Source of the DNA: Streptomyces fuscigenes
GTDB lineage: Bacteria; Actinomycetota; Actinomycetes; Streptomycetales; Streptomycetaceae
Reading direction: 5' to 3'
DNA length: 58,409 nt
Assembly: GCF_021556455.1 (NCBI RefSeq)
Contig: NZ_JAKGCV010000005.1
Span: 1 to 58,409 of the forward strand
The notes under the pieces are model-generated. The model was not told the origin of the DNA. It was given only the letters and a program-made list of their open reading frames with translations, and ran no database searches. Made by a program: the position numbers and the translations under genes. Shown here piece after piece: positions 8,553 to 17,294 of the stretch (position 1 is its first letter; the number at the start of each line of letters is the position of its first letter).

Positions 8553-8973
8553 TTGGCGTTCCCCGGCGCTGGTGCGGTGGACCGGGTCCTGGGCGCGTCC
8601 TCGGCGGCCATCTCGTCAACGGGTCTTTTTTCAGCGCAACTTGAGATCGCATCGCGACAACTCGCCACTGGCCGCCGGCGCGGGGCGATCGCGGCGTACC
8701 TCACGTACATGACATGTATCACTGAAGTGCCCGGCGCGGAGGAGGCAACTGTCCGCCTGTGCGGCAATTGTGTGCGGCACGGCACTGATGTGCCGCGTTG
8801 GCCACTCTTTTTACACACTTCCTACAACGGTGCCGACGGTCATACGATCGCCGGCACGGCCCTGCGTGGGTGCTGCCGCAGCGGTCGTCCTCTCTTGTGA
8901 TCTGAAGCCGTTTGCCGAAGCCGTGTTCTGAAGTCGTGTTCTGAAGTCGTTTGCCGGACTGTGAAGGACTCCG
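8553..8973. other. Non-coding leader with short direct repeats
   Basis: About 420 bp with lower GC than its neighbours and no convincing gene. Near its end (8900-8960) GAAGCCGTTTGCCG, GAAGCCGTGTTCT, GAAGTCGTGTTCT and GAAGTCGTTTGCCG follow each other as imperfect direct repeats just before the ribosome site of the wall-anchored protein. It probably holds that gene's promoter and leader; a TTTTTACACACTTCCTACAACG stretch around 8808-8829 is the most AT-rich part. Confidence 0.4.
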
Positions 8974-10296
8974 TTGAAGATTCGCCGCATCCTCGCGACG
9001 GCAGTCGCCGCCGCCGTCACCACTCCCGTCGTCATGCTCTGCGCCACGCAGGCGCTCGCCGCCGACGGTCCGTCGACCGTCTCGCGGGCGCAGCAGCAGG
9101 GCGAGCAGGACAAGCCGTCCCTGGAGGAGCTCCAGCAGGCTGCCGCGAAGGCCCAGAAGGCGTACGACGACGCCCTGGCCGACGACCGGGCCGCGCGGGC
9201 CGTCCTGGAGGCCGCTCTCTCCGACGACGCGCCGCTCGCCGTGGCGGCGAAGAACGCCGCCGACGCGGCCGCGGACGCCGCCACCGCCAAGGCGCAGGCC
9301 GACCAGGCAGTTGCCGACGCCCAGGCCGCGCTCGCCGCACTGCCCGACACCGCCACCGCGGAGGAGAAGGCCGCCGCCGAGAAGGCCGTCGCAAACGCCA
9401 AAACGGCTGCCGCGAGCGCGGGGACCGCCAAGGACGCCGCCGACGCCAAGGCCGCGGCCGCGAGCACCGCGCGGGAGGATGCGCGCGTCGCCGCCGCCCA
9501 CGCGTACTCGGTCGTCCAGGACGCTACGAACCAGGCCCTGAAGGCGAAGGAGGCCGCCGACAAGGCCCTCGCCGCCGCCCAGGACGACGCTGATCCGGAC
9601 TGCGTGTACGCGAGCAAGCTCAGCACCGTCCTCGTCGGACTGCCCTCCACCATCGAGGCGGGCTCGACGACCGATTTCTCGGTCCGCGTGACCAACGGGA
9701 CGGACAAGGCGCTCGGCAAGGTCTCGCCGCACCTGTACTTCCACGCCACGGACAAGAGCGGTCACGAGGTCCTCGACGACGCCTTCCACCTGCAGTGGTC
9801 GACCGCCGCCTCCTCGTTCTGGCAGGACGTGGACGCCGACGGCGACGCCGGCTCCATCAGCCCGCTGAAGGCCGGCGCGCACGCCGACGTACAGCTGCGC
9901 CTCAAGGTCGACGCCGACGCACCGGCCGGAGACGGCGTCGCGTTCGTCGCGGGCAGCTACGTCAACGACGACAAGAGCTGCGGCGGGAACCTCTCCACCG
10001 AGTACGCCTTCAAGCTCCTCGCCGCCAAGGACTCCGGCGGCAAGCCGGGCAGCACCGGCGCCCCGAAGCCCGGCAAGACCGGCAAGGCCACTCCGCCCGC
10101 CACGCACACCAGCCCGCAGGGCGGCGCGGCCACCACTCCGATCGACTCCCCCACCCCGGCGGCCACCGGCGTGCTCGCCAGCACCGGCGCGCCCTCGGCC
10201 CTCCCGCAGCTGGCCGCGGCGTCCGCGGCGGCGCTGGTGCTCGGCGGAGGCGCCGCCGTCATGGCGCGTCGCCGCAGGGCGGGCTCGCGATCCTGA
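8974..10296 (+). CDS. LAXTG-type cell-wall-anchored protein with Ala-rich helical stalk
   Basis: 440 aa. A signal peptide (MKIRRILATAVAAAVTTPVVML...QALAA) is followed by an Ala/Lys/Asp-rich region, residues about 45-205, predicted as a long helical coiled stalk. A beta-rich extracellular domain (about 210-350, two Cys: DPDCVYAS and DDKSCGG) and a Gly/Pro/Thr linker follow, then the sorting signal LASTG, a hydrophobic helix (LPQLAAASAAALVLGGGAAVMA) and an RRRR tail. LAXTG is the motif of streptomycete class E sortases, so it is expected on the peptidoglycan. The TTG start at 8974 has GAAGGA 6 nt upstream. Specific function unknown. Confidence 0.88.
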   Translation: MKIRRILATAVAAAVTTPVVMLCATQALAADGPSTVSRAQQQGEQDKPSLEELQQAAAKAQKAYDDALADDRAARAVLEAALSDDAPLAVAAKNAADAAADAATAKAQADQAVADAQAALAALPDTATAEEKAAAEKAVANAKTAAASAGTAKDAADAKAAAASTAREDARVAAAHAYSVVQDATNQALKAKEAADKALAAAQDDADPDCVYASKLSTVLVGLPSTIEAGSTTDFSVRVTNGTDKALGKVSPHLYFHATDKSGHEVLDDAFHLQWSTAASSFWQDVDADGDAGSISPLKAGAHADVQLRLKVDADAPAGDGVAFVAGSYVNDDKSCGGNLSTEYAFKLLAAKDSGGKPGSTGAPKPGKTGKATPPATHTSPQGGAATTPIDSPTPAATGVLASTGAPSALPQLAAASAAALVLGGGAAVMARRRRAGSRS

Positions 10297-10470
10297 CGGT
10301 CCCTCAGCGGGTACGTTGAGCCCGCGCCCTCGGCGGCCGGCGGACTTCCGCGGCCGGCGGGAGCGCGCGGCCCGTCGGCCGGGTGCCGGAGGGCGTGGCC
10401 CGGCGTCCGGTGCGGGGTTCAGCCGGCGAGTGTCCGGTGCGGGCTCCGGCCGAGGAGCGGGCGCCCGTTG

Positions 10471-11979
10471 TCAACGCTCGATCTCGCGCTCCCGGACCAG
10501 CCACAGCGCCAGGGCCGCGCTCGCGAAGCACACCAGCGAGCCGAGGAAGAGCACGTCGTTGAACCCGGCGAGGAAGCCGTCGCGGGCGGCGGCGGCGACC
10601 TGCCGCCTGGACTGCGCGGGAACCGCGGCGAGCACCTGCTTCAGGTTTCCCGAGGACGCCGCCTCGACGAGCTCACGAGGGCGGTCGCCGACGGCCGCGG
10701 GCGTGCCGGCCGCCAGCTCCCGGAACTTCGCCGCACCCCGTCCGACGGAGATCGCTCCCCAAACGGCGATGCCCACGGCGATCCCCACCTGCCGGAACGT
10801 GTCGTTGATCCCTGCCGCCATCCCGCTCTGCCGTTTGGGTACGACGCTCACGGCCACGTCCGCGACCACCGGGTTGATCAGCCCCACGCCCACACCCGCG
10901 ATCAGGAAGCCGACCAGCAGCGTCGTCCAGTCGTCGCGCGGGGCGATGTCACCCATGAGGTACAGGCCGACCCCGACCGCCGCCAGACCGACGCCGAGCA
11001 TCGCCCGGGCGGGCACCCGTGACAGCAGCGCACCGGAGATCGGCGAGACCAGGAAGGCCAACGCGGTGATGGGCAGATAGCGCCAGCCGGTCTCGAAGGG
11101 CGTGAGCCCGAGATAGTTCTGCAAGTACAGCGTGGTGTAGAGGAACAGCGCGAACAGCGAACTCGACACACCGAACGCCGCGATCTGCACGCCGGTGAAA
11201 GCGTGCCGCCGAAAGAGCGCCAGTGGCAGCATCGGCTCGCGCACCCGCAGCTGGATCCAGACGAAGGCGGCCATCACCACGGCGGACCCCGCCAGGAGCG
11301 ACAGGATCAGCGTGCTCGCCCACCCCTCGTCGTTCCCCCTCACCAGGGCCAGCACCAGCAGGAACAGGGATCCGCTGAACGCCACGACCCCGGCCCAGTC
11401 GACCCGCGTGGCGTCGGGATCACGGCTCTCACGCAGCCGCAGGCGGGTCACGACCAGGGCCGCGGCCCCGATCGGCACGTTCAGGTAGAAGATCGACTCC
11501 CAGCCGAGCCAGCTGGTCAGCGCCCCGCCGATCAGGGGGCCGATCGCCACGGCGATCCCGATCGTCGAGCCGTACAGGCCCATCGCCACCCCCCTCTCCC
11601 TGCCTGCCGTGAACTCCTGCGCCACCAGGGCCAACGACACGGCGAACATGGCCGCTCCACCGACTCCCTGGATCGCCCGCGCCACGTTCAGGAAGGTGGG
11701 GCCGGTCGCCAGCGCGCACAGCAGCGACGCCACGGAGAAGATCACCAATCCCCAGGCGAAGACCCTGCGCCGGCCCAGGCGGTCGGCCAGCGATCCGGCC
11801 GTGAGCACCAGCGCGGCCAGTGTCAGCGAGTAGGCGTCCAGAACCCACTGCAAGTCGGTGAAACTGGCGTTCAGCTTCTGCCGGATCGACGGCAGCGCCA
11901 CATTGACCACCGTGATGTCGAGCAACAGCATGAAGGTCGCCACTGACACGGCGATGAGAGTCCACCACTTGCGAGCCAC
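10471..11979 (-). CDS. MFS drug exporter, EmrB/QacA-type (DHA2)
   Basis: 502 aa, 14 predicted membrane helices. Motifs include LLDITVVNVALPSI (D1), GSLADRLGRRRVFAWG (A) and GSTIGIAVAIGPLIGGALTSWLGWESIFYLNVPIG (motif C and its continuation, typical of DHA2). A cytoplasmic-membrane multidrug:H+ antiporter by family. Ends 175 bp from the convergent wall-protein gene. Upstream is a 600-bp region without genes; no dedicated regulator is adjacent. Confidence 0.92.
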   Translation of the reverse strand: MARKWWTLIAVSVATFMLLLDITVVNVALPSIRQKLNASFTDLQWVLDAYSLTLAALVLTAGSLADRLGRRRVFAWGLVIFSVASLLCALATGPTFLNVARAIQGVGGAAMFAVSLALVAQEFTAGRERGVAMGLYGSTIGIAVAIGPLIGGALTSWLGWESIFYLNVPIGAAALVVTRLRLRESRDPDATRVDWAGVVAFSGSLFLLVLALVRGNDEGWASTLILSLLAGSAVVMAAFVWIQLRVREPMLPLALFRRHAFTGVQIAAFGVSSSLFALFLYTTLYLQNYLGLTPFETGWRYLPITALAFLVSPISGALLSRVPARAMLGVGLAAVGVGLYLMGDIAPRDDWTTLLVGFLIAGVGVGLINPVVADVAVSVVPKRQSGMAAGINDTFRQVGIAVGIAVWGAISVGRGAAKFRELAAGTPAAVGDRPRELVEAASSGNLKQVLAAVPAQSRRQVAAAARDGFLAGFNDVLFLGSLVCFASAALALWLVREREIER

Positions 11980-12585
11980 GCCCGGTGCCCCTTTTGTCGC
12001 ATAACACCCATTTTCTCGCTCATGTTAAGGCGTAGCCGTGCGAGGAAAGGCCCCTGCGGACAGGAGTGGCCCCGATGATTTGTGCGGGGTGGGGCCCTGC
12101 GGCCTGTCACGGTGGGGCCGGCTCCTCTTCCGCGGGTCCGCGGGCTCGGCGTCAGGCTTTGGCCAGTGTTCGATGCCGCGCAGAACCTCCCGCGGGAGCG
12201 ACGGGCCCGGTCCCGAGACGCGCGGCCCCCGGCTCCGGGGAGCTCCGCCTCCCCCGTCCGACGGCCCTCGCGACATCGCGGGTCGCGGCAAGAGGCGGGA
12301 AGGGCGTGGGCGACCGTCTCGGCGACGAGTGCACTGCGCGATGCCGCACCTCGGCCGCACGCGGAGAATCGGGCCTCACCCGGGCCCACCCAAAGGATCG
12401 AAGCTCCACCGAATCCGGGGCAAACGAAGCATGCGCAGCCAAAGCCCAGTGGCTTCGCCAATGGTTCGTCACGACATGAGGCGACTTTTGCGAATGTTCC
12501 TGGCCGACAGGGCAGTTACTCGATTCAGTAAAACTAATTATGCAACTTTATTGAAGGCTTGACCGGCTGTTCCGCTGCCCGTCAG
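11980..12585. other. Long intergenic region between divergent MFS and chitinase genes
   Basis: No credible gene on either strand: overlapping frames have no ribosome sites and are Arg/Pro-rich translations of GC-rich DNA. GC drops sharply from about 12,490 to 12,560 (AAAACTAATTATGCAACTTT), just upstream of the dre-like sites, which is the likely chitinase promoter neighbourhood. Confidence 0.5.
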
Positions 12586-12623
12586 ATTGGTCTCGACCAA
12601 TCCCCCAAGTGGTCGAGACCACT
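12586..12623. promoter_or_regulatory. Two dre-like palindromes (DasR sites) upstream of chitinase
   Basis: ATTGGTCTCGACCAAT (12586-12601) and AGTGGTCGAGACCACT (12608-12623), 22 bp centre to centre. Both match the known DasR-responsive element A(C/G)TGGTCTAGACCA(C/G)T at most positions. DasR is the GntR-type N-acetylglucosamine regulator of streptomycete chitinases. The sites lie about 100-130 bp upstream of the chitinase start. Confidence 0.85.
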
Positions 12624-12717
12624 CCGTTCGCCCACGTCCGCGTACGGAAAGTGGCCACGTCGCCGGCTCAGCGGGGTGCCGCGTTCGCAACTGCTCCTTT
12701 CAACCCTGGAGGGTTTC

Positions 12718-14016
12718 ATGCGAGTCGGAAAACGCATTATGCGCAAAGCTCTCATCGCCGGCTCGGCCCTCGGGCTGACCCTCGGCGGCACGGCGTTCGC
12801 GGCAGCCATGGCGCCGGCCGCCCAGGCCGCCACCACCTGCGCGGCCGCCTGGAACTCCTCCACCGCCTACACCGGCGGCCAGCAGGTCAGCGAGAACGGG
12901 ACCAACTACACCGCCAACTACTGGACTCAGGGCAACGACCCGGCGACCAGCAACGGCGGCAGCGGCACCGGACAACCGTGGACGTCCAACGGCGCCTGTA
13001 CCGGCGGTTCTTCGGGGGGCGGTGGAGGCGGCGGCACCGGCACCGGTGGCACCGGCACGGGTTCGGTGAGCGGCCTGCTCTTCAGCCCGTACAAGGACGT
13101 CACCATCAACATGAACTGGAACACCAACCAGATGCAATCGGCCGCGGGCGGATCCGTGCAGCCGGTGGTGGGTTCCGGCAGCCTGGTGTCGCAGTACGTG
13201 CCGAAACTCCCCGCGCTCACGCTGGCGTTCGCCACCGGATCCTGCGGCACCGAGACCTGGGGCGGTGTCTCGGGCGCCAACTGGGCGGCCGCGAACGTGC
13301 CGCAGCTGCACTCCGCCAACATGAATTACGTCGTGTCGACCGGCGGTGTGGCCGGAACCTTCAAGTGCGCCTCCACGGCCGGCATGGACTCGTTCATCGC
13401 CCGCTACGCCAGCTCGAACCTGGTCGGCATCGACTTCGACATCGAAGGCGGCCAGAGCGCGTCGGACATCCAGAACCTCGTGGCCTCGGCGGCGGGGGCG
13501 CAGGCCCAGTACCCGAACCTGCAGTTCTCGTTCACGCTCGCCACGCTGGGAGCGTCCGACGGCAGCTACGGCGGCGTCAACTCGCTCGGCGACCAGGTCG
13601 TCAAGGCCGTGCTCGGCTCCGGCCTGAAGAAGTACGTCATCAACCTGATGACCATGGACTACGGCTCCTCGACCTCCAACACCGTGTGCGTGGTCCAGTC
13701 CGGCAGCTGTGAGATGGCGCAGTCGGCCATCCAGGCGGTGAAGAACCTCGAGCACACCTACGGGGTCCCGGCGAGCAAGATCGCGGTCACGCCGATGATC
13801 GGCATGAACGACTCCACCAGCGAGATCTTCACCGCCGCCGACGTGGACACGCTGTCGTCGTACGCGACCAGCAACGGCCTTGCCGGGCTGCACTTCTGGT
13901 CCCTGGACCGGGACACGCCCTGCTCCGCCACCTACGCCTCCCCGACCTGCAACTCGGTCCCCAGCTCCACCCCGCTCCAGTACACCAAGAAGTTCCTGAC
14001 GGACCTCGGTCACTGA
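12718..14016 (+). CDS. Secreted GH18 chitinase with N-terminal CBM5/12
   Basis: 432 aa. Signal peptide (MRVGKRIMRKALIAG... to AQAA), then a carbohydrate-binding module at about residues 40-98 (CAAAWNSSTAYTGGQQVS, YWTQGNDP, GQPWTSNGAC), a Gly/Thr linker, and a GH18 catalytic domain with the active-site motif LVGIDFDIEGG (DxxDxE, Glu the acid/base). MTMDYGSS and LHFWSLDRD also match bacterial GH18 chitinases. Hydrolyses chitin outside the cell. ATG at 12718 follows GGAGGG at 12708. Probably induced by chitin breakdown products via DasR at the paired dre sites. Confidence 0.95.
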   Translation: MRVGKRIMRKALIAGSALGLTLGGTAFAAAMAPAAQAATTCAAAWNSSTAYTGGQQVSENGTNYTANYWTQGNDPATSNGGSGTGQPWTSNGACTGGSSGGGGGGGTGTGGTGTGSVSGLLFSPYKDVTINMNWNTNQMQSAAGGSVQPVVGSGSLVSQYVPKLPALTLAFATGSCGTETWGGVSGANWAAANVPQLHSANMNYVVSTGGVAGTFKCASTAGMDSFIARYASSNLVGIDFDIEGGQSASDIQNLVASAAGAQAQYPNLQFSFTLATLGASDGSYGGVNSLGDQVVKAVLGSGLKKYVINLMTMDYGSSTSNTVCVVQSGSCEMAQSAIQAVKNLEHTYGVPASKIAVTPMIGMNDSTSEIFTAADVDTLSSYATSNGLAGLHFWSLDRDTPCSATYASPTCNSVPSSTPLQYTKKFLTDLGH

Positions 14017-14028
14017 CGAAGGCTCCGG

Positions 14029-14070
14029 GGGCGGGCCCCGCACGGGACACCGTGCGGGCCCGCCCTTTTT
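14029..14070 (+). terminator. Strong intrinsic terminator after chitinase
   Basis: Stem GGGCGGGCC(C)CGCACGG / CCGTGCGGGCCCGCCC with one bulged C and loop GACA-type, followed by TTTTT at 14066-14070. Confidence 0.92.
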
Positions 14071-14132
14071 CTTGTCCGGGAACGCCAGGCCGGGAGCGGG
14101 CGCTCCGTACCGGGCACGCCCGCGCCTCCGCG

Positions 14133-14765
14133 TCAGCTGCCCGGACGCCTGACGACGGCGGTGTCGCCGAAGGACGCCGTGAGCGCACGCGTGATCAGAT
14201 CGGGCAGGGGCGTGCGTCCGTCGTCCTCGGCCCAGCGAGTCAGTGCCATGTGCATCGCGGCCAGACACGCGCTGATCGCTGCCCGGGCGAGGAATGCGTC
14301 GTCCTGATCGGCCGCGTCCTCCCCGAGGGCCTCGACGATGGCCTGCTGCATCGCGTACTGGCTGTCCAGGTGCCTGGCGCGCAACGCCGGAGTCGCGATC
14401 ATGAGCCGGAGGCAGTCCAGGAGGAACCGCTCGCCCGCCGCCGGTTCGTCCACCTCGCGACGGGTCAACGCCGTGGCTGCGTCGACGAGTGCGCTGCCGA
14501 CACGGCGCACCAGGGGAAACGACGCGGGCGACGAGGCGACCAGTTCGGCGATGTGGCGAACGGGCTGCTCGACGAGGACGAGGTCCTCCTTGGTGGGGAA
14601 GTGCCGGTAGACGGTCATGGAGGAGACGCCGGCGGCCTCGGCGATCTCGGCGACCGTCACCCTGTCGTAGCCGCGGTCGGTGAACAGCCGCACGGCGCAG
14701 GTCTGGATGGCGCGCCGTGTCTCCTCGCGCTGTCGCTCCCGCAGGGTGGGGTTCCGTTCATTCAT
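14133..14765 (-). CDS. TetR-family transcriptional regulator
   Basis: 210 aa from the ATG at 14765 (an in-frame ATG three codons earlier is less likely). N-terminal HTH with TVAEIAEAAGVSSMTVYRHFPTKEDL is classic TetR; the C-terminal helical ligand domain is unspecific. Divergent from an SDR oxidoreductase with a perfect 17-bp palindrome between them, so it probably represses itself and the SDR gene until the SDR substrate or product binds. Confidence 0.92.
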   Translation of the reverse strand: MNERNPTLRERQREETRRAIQTCAVRLFTDRGYDRVTVAEIAEAAGVSSMTVYRHFPTKEDLVLVEQPVRHIAELVASSPASFPLVRRVGSALVDAATALTRREVDEPAAGERFLLDCLRLMIATPALRARHLDSQYAMQQAIVEALGEDAADQDDAFLARAAISACLAAMHMALTRWAEDDGRTPLPDLITRALTASFGDTAVVRRPGS

Positions 14766-14783
14766 GTGGTACACACTACCTAC

Positions 14784-14800
14784 ATGTTAGTGACTAACAT
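14784..14800. promoter_or_regulatory. Perfect TetR operator palindrome
   Basis: ATGTTAGTGACTAACAT: two 8-bp arms (ATGTTAGT / ACTAACAT) around a central G, in the 53-bp gap between tetR and the SDR gene. The surrounding TACACACTACCTAC is also AT-richer than the genes. Confidence 0.88.
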
Positions 14801-14817
14801 TTGGGGGAGTGGGCGTC

Positions 14818-15582
14818 ATGGGTGATCTGGTCGGCAGGACGGCGCTGGTGACGGGCGCGTCACGCGGCATCGGGCAGGCGATCGCGGTTCGGCTCGCGGC
14901 AGGAGGGGCCCTGGTCGTCGTCCACTTCGGGACGGACGAGAACGGGGCGGCGACGACCGTGGAGAGGATCGAACGGGCCGGCGGGGCGGCCGTCGCCGTC
15001 CGGGCCGAACTGGGGGTGGACGGCGACGTCGAGACACTCTTCGCCGGTATGGACGCCGCTGTGCCCGGTCGTCCGCTCGACATACTCGTCAACAACGCGG
15101 CCGCGGCGCCGGCCGGTCCGCTCGGTGTGACGACCCGGGCCGAATTCGACCACTTGCTCGCGGTGAATGTGCGAGCACCGTACTTCATCATCGAGCGTGC
15201 GCTTCCCCTGCTGCGTGACGGCGGCCGGATCATCGGCATCTCGTCCGTGGCGACCCGGATGGCCAACCCGGCCCAGACGTCCTTCGCGATGACGAAGGCG
15301 GCGGTCGAGGTGATGAGCAGGACCCTGGCCAACCAGGTGGGGGCCCGCGGCATCACGGTGAACGCGGTGGCCCCCGGAGCCACGAGGACGGAGACCAACG
15401 GAGCTGTCTTCGCGGTGCCGGGCCTCTCCGAGCAGATCTCCGGCATGACGGCGCTCGACCGGCTGGGCGGGCCGGATGACGTCGCCGACGTGGTCGCCTT
15501 CCTCGCCTCCGACGCCGCTCGCTGGATCACCGGCCAGGTCGTCGACGCGAGCGGTGGCCTGTTCCTCGGCCCACGCGTATGA
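14818..15582 (+). CDS. SDR-family oxidoreductase with Phe in place of catalytic Tyr
   Basis: 254 aa. Cofactor motif TGASRGIGQA, NNAA motif (ILVNNAAAAPAG), GIVxS-like GIISS-type strand (IIGISSV) and PG motif (NAVAPGATRTE) are classic SDR. The active-site segment reads SSVATRMANPAQTSFAMTK, so the usual Y-x-x-x-K has Phe where Tyr should be (codon TTC). ATG 14818 is preferred because GGGGGAG is 9 nt upstream; GTG 14809 is an alternative. Divergent from its probable TetR regulator. May have altered chemistry or be non-catalytic. Confidence 0.88.
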   Translation: MGDLVGRTALVTGASRGIGQAIAVRLAAGGALVVVHFGTDENGAATTVERIERAGGAAVAVRAELGVDGDVETLFAGMDAAVPGRPLDILVNNAAAAPAGPLGVTTRAEFDHLLAVNVRAPYFIIERALPLLRDGGRIIGISSVATRMANPAQTSFAMTKAAVEVMSRTLANQVGARGITVNAVAPGATRTETNGAVFAVPGLSEQISGMTALDRLGGPDDVADVVAFLASDAARWITGQVVDASGGLFLGPRV

Positions 15583-15702
15583 GCTGAAGGGGCATCGCAA
15601 AGCGTGTCGGGCCCGGACGGCCGCCCGGTGCGACGGGCCTCTGTCCGGCCAGGGTCACTTCGACCCGTCCGGGCGGCGGGGGGAATCGCGTGGGACCACT
15701 GA

Positions 15703-17211
15703 TCAGTGCGGGGCGCCGAGCCAGGTGCCCAGCGCGGCGGTGAGAGCCGAGCCGTCCGGTGACAGGTCCGGCGCGGCCGCCCAGGCGACGACGCCGTCGG
15801 GGCGTATGAGGGCCGCCGACAGGTCGTCGCGGTCGACGCGGGACGCCTCGACGATCGCCAGCCGGTCCTGCCACGGCGCCGCATCGGCGAGGACCCGGCT
15901 GCCCGCCGGGGCGAGGAGCACCGTCCCGCCGCCCGGTGTGAGACGGCTGAGCCGCACGGTCCGGGAGGCCCGTGGAGTGACGGCGGCGAGTTCCAGGTCG
16001 GGGCAGTGCCGGCCCACCAGTGGGTGAGCGTCCGACGGCATGTACGGGAAGGTGTACCGGGTGGCGAGCCCCGACATCATGCGGCCGAAGTAGCGGTTGA
16101 CCTCGGGGAGATCCATCAGGTCGGAGACGATGTCGCGCAGGGCGTCCGTGTGCGGGCCCGGCCGCATGAGCGCCGACTGCGCCCGCGTGTTGTGCAGGAC
16201 GGCGGCACCGACCGGACGGCGTTCGCGGGTGTAACTGTCCAGCAGGCCCTCCGGCGCCTCGCCGCGCACCTCGGCCGCCAGTTTCCAGCCGAGATTGGCA
16301 GCGTCCATCAGGCCCAGGTTGAGGCCCTGTCCACCGTTGGGGGAGTGGACGTGGGCGGCGTCACCGGCGAGCAGGACCCGCCCCCTGCGGTAAGTGCTGA
16401 CCTGGCGGGCGTGGTCGCTGACACGGAGCGCGGAGCCGATCCGGGTGACGGTGACGCGGGTGCCGGAGACCCGCCGCAGACTGGCCTGCATCTCCTCGCG
16501 GGTGACCGGAGCCGTGCGGTCGGCAGGTGCGTCCCCGAGGTCGAAGTCGAAGGTGCCGACCAGGCCCGGGGTGTGGAAGAGCGTGCCCGCCGGGGTCCGG
16601 CCGGACGGGGGCAGGCTCTCGGCGCCTTCGAGATCCACCTCGGCGTGACGGGCGATCATCGTGGGCGGGGTGCCGTGAAACTCGAAGCCCGCAAGCTTGC
16701 GGACCGTGCTCCGGCCGCCGTCGCACCCGACCGCGTACGGGGCGCGGAACCGCCGGATCCCCCCAGGGGTGTCGGCGGTCACGGTGACGCCCTCCTCGTC
16801 CTGAGCCAGTGCGGTCACGACATGGCCGTTCCTGACGGCGACTCCCAGCCCGGCGGCGTACTCGCGGAGAATCGCCTCCAGATCCGGCTGCCGGATGAGG
16901 ACGCCCCGGCGGCCCGGCTCCTCCTGGAGCGCGGGATCGATCTTGTGGATCCACGCGAAGTGATGCTTCTCGCTGCCGTGGTCGGCGGCTCTCTCGGCAT
17001 CCCCCCGCGGATGGTGGGCGGCCAGCAGCGGGCCGAGGCCCCGGCGTTGCAGTGCCTCGGCGGCCAGCGGCCCCACTCCCCGTGCCCTGCGCTCGCCCGA
17101 GGGCGCGGTCGACTGCTCGAGCACCAGGGGTGAGGCGCCGGCCAGGCGCAGTTCGGCGGCGAGCAGCAGGCCGACGGGCCCGGCCCCGACGACGAGTACA
17201 TCCGTGGTCAT
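15703..17211 (-). CDS. FAD-dependent aromatic-ring monooxygenase
   Basis: 502 aa. FAD motif DVLVVGAGPVGLLLAAELRLAG at the N-terminus, middle motif VGCDGGRSTVRKLAG, second FAD motif GRVLLAGDAAHVHSPNGGQGLN, and a C-terminal thioredoxin-like tail as in PgaE/RdmE and rifampicin-monooxygenase-type hydroxylases. Expected NAD(P)H-dependent hydroxylation of a polyketide or other aromatic drug. ATG 17211 has AGGAGAG about 7 nt upstream. Divergent from a TetR gene with two identical operators between them, which suggests substrate-inducible expression and possibly self-resistance or xenobiotic breakdown. Confidence 0.92.
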   Translation of the reverse strand: MTTDVLVVGAGPVGLLLAAELRLAGASPLVLEQSTAPSGERRARGVGPLAAEALQRRGLGPLLAAHHPRGDAERAADHGSEKHHFAWIHKIDPALQEEPGRRGVLIRQPDLEAILREYAAGLGVAVRNGHVVTALAQDEEGVTVTADTPGGIRRFRAPYAVGCDGGRSTVRKLAGFEFHGTPPTMIARHAEVDLEGAESLPPSGRTPAGTLFHTPGLVGTFDFDLGDAPADRTAPVTREEMQASLRRVSGTRVTVTRIGSALRVSDHARQVSTYRRGRVLLAGDAAHVHSPNGGQGLNLGLMDAANLGWKLAAEVRGEAPEGLLDSYTRERRPVGAAVLHNTRAQSALMRPGPHTDALRDIVSDLMDLPEVNRYFGRMMSGLATRYTFPYMPSDAHPLVGRHCPDLELAAVTPRASRTVRLSRLTPGGGTVLLAPAGSRVLADAAPWQDRLAIVEASRVDRDDLSAALIRPDGVVAWAAAPDLSPDGSALTAALGTWLGAPH

Positions 17212-17221
17212 GAGCACTCTC

Positions 17222-17268
17222 CTTAACAAGTTAAGCTCCTCTTCTCACCGTGCTCCTTAACTTGTTAA
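17222..17268. promoter_or_regulatory. Twin TetR operators TTAAC(AA/TT)GTTAA
   Basis: TTAACAAGTTAA inside CTTAACAAGTTAAG (17222-17235) and TTAACTTGTTAA (17257-17268) are reverse complements of one another and both palindromic, about 34 bp centre to centre. They flank the divergent starts, one per gene. Confidence 0.88.
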
Positions 17269-17294
17269 TCTGTCAAGGGACGCTGGAGGCGGGC

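Noticed and set aside
8553..8900. 115-codon open frame after the first MFS gene
   Set aside because: No ribosome site, low third-position GC and starts within the terminator; better explained as leader DNA.
12025..12562. Several overlapping frames upstream of the chitinase
   Set aside because: Arg/Pro-rich translations on both strands without starts in the right place; treated as intergenic.
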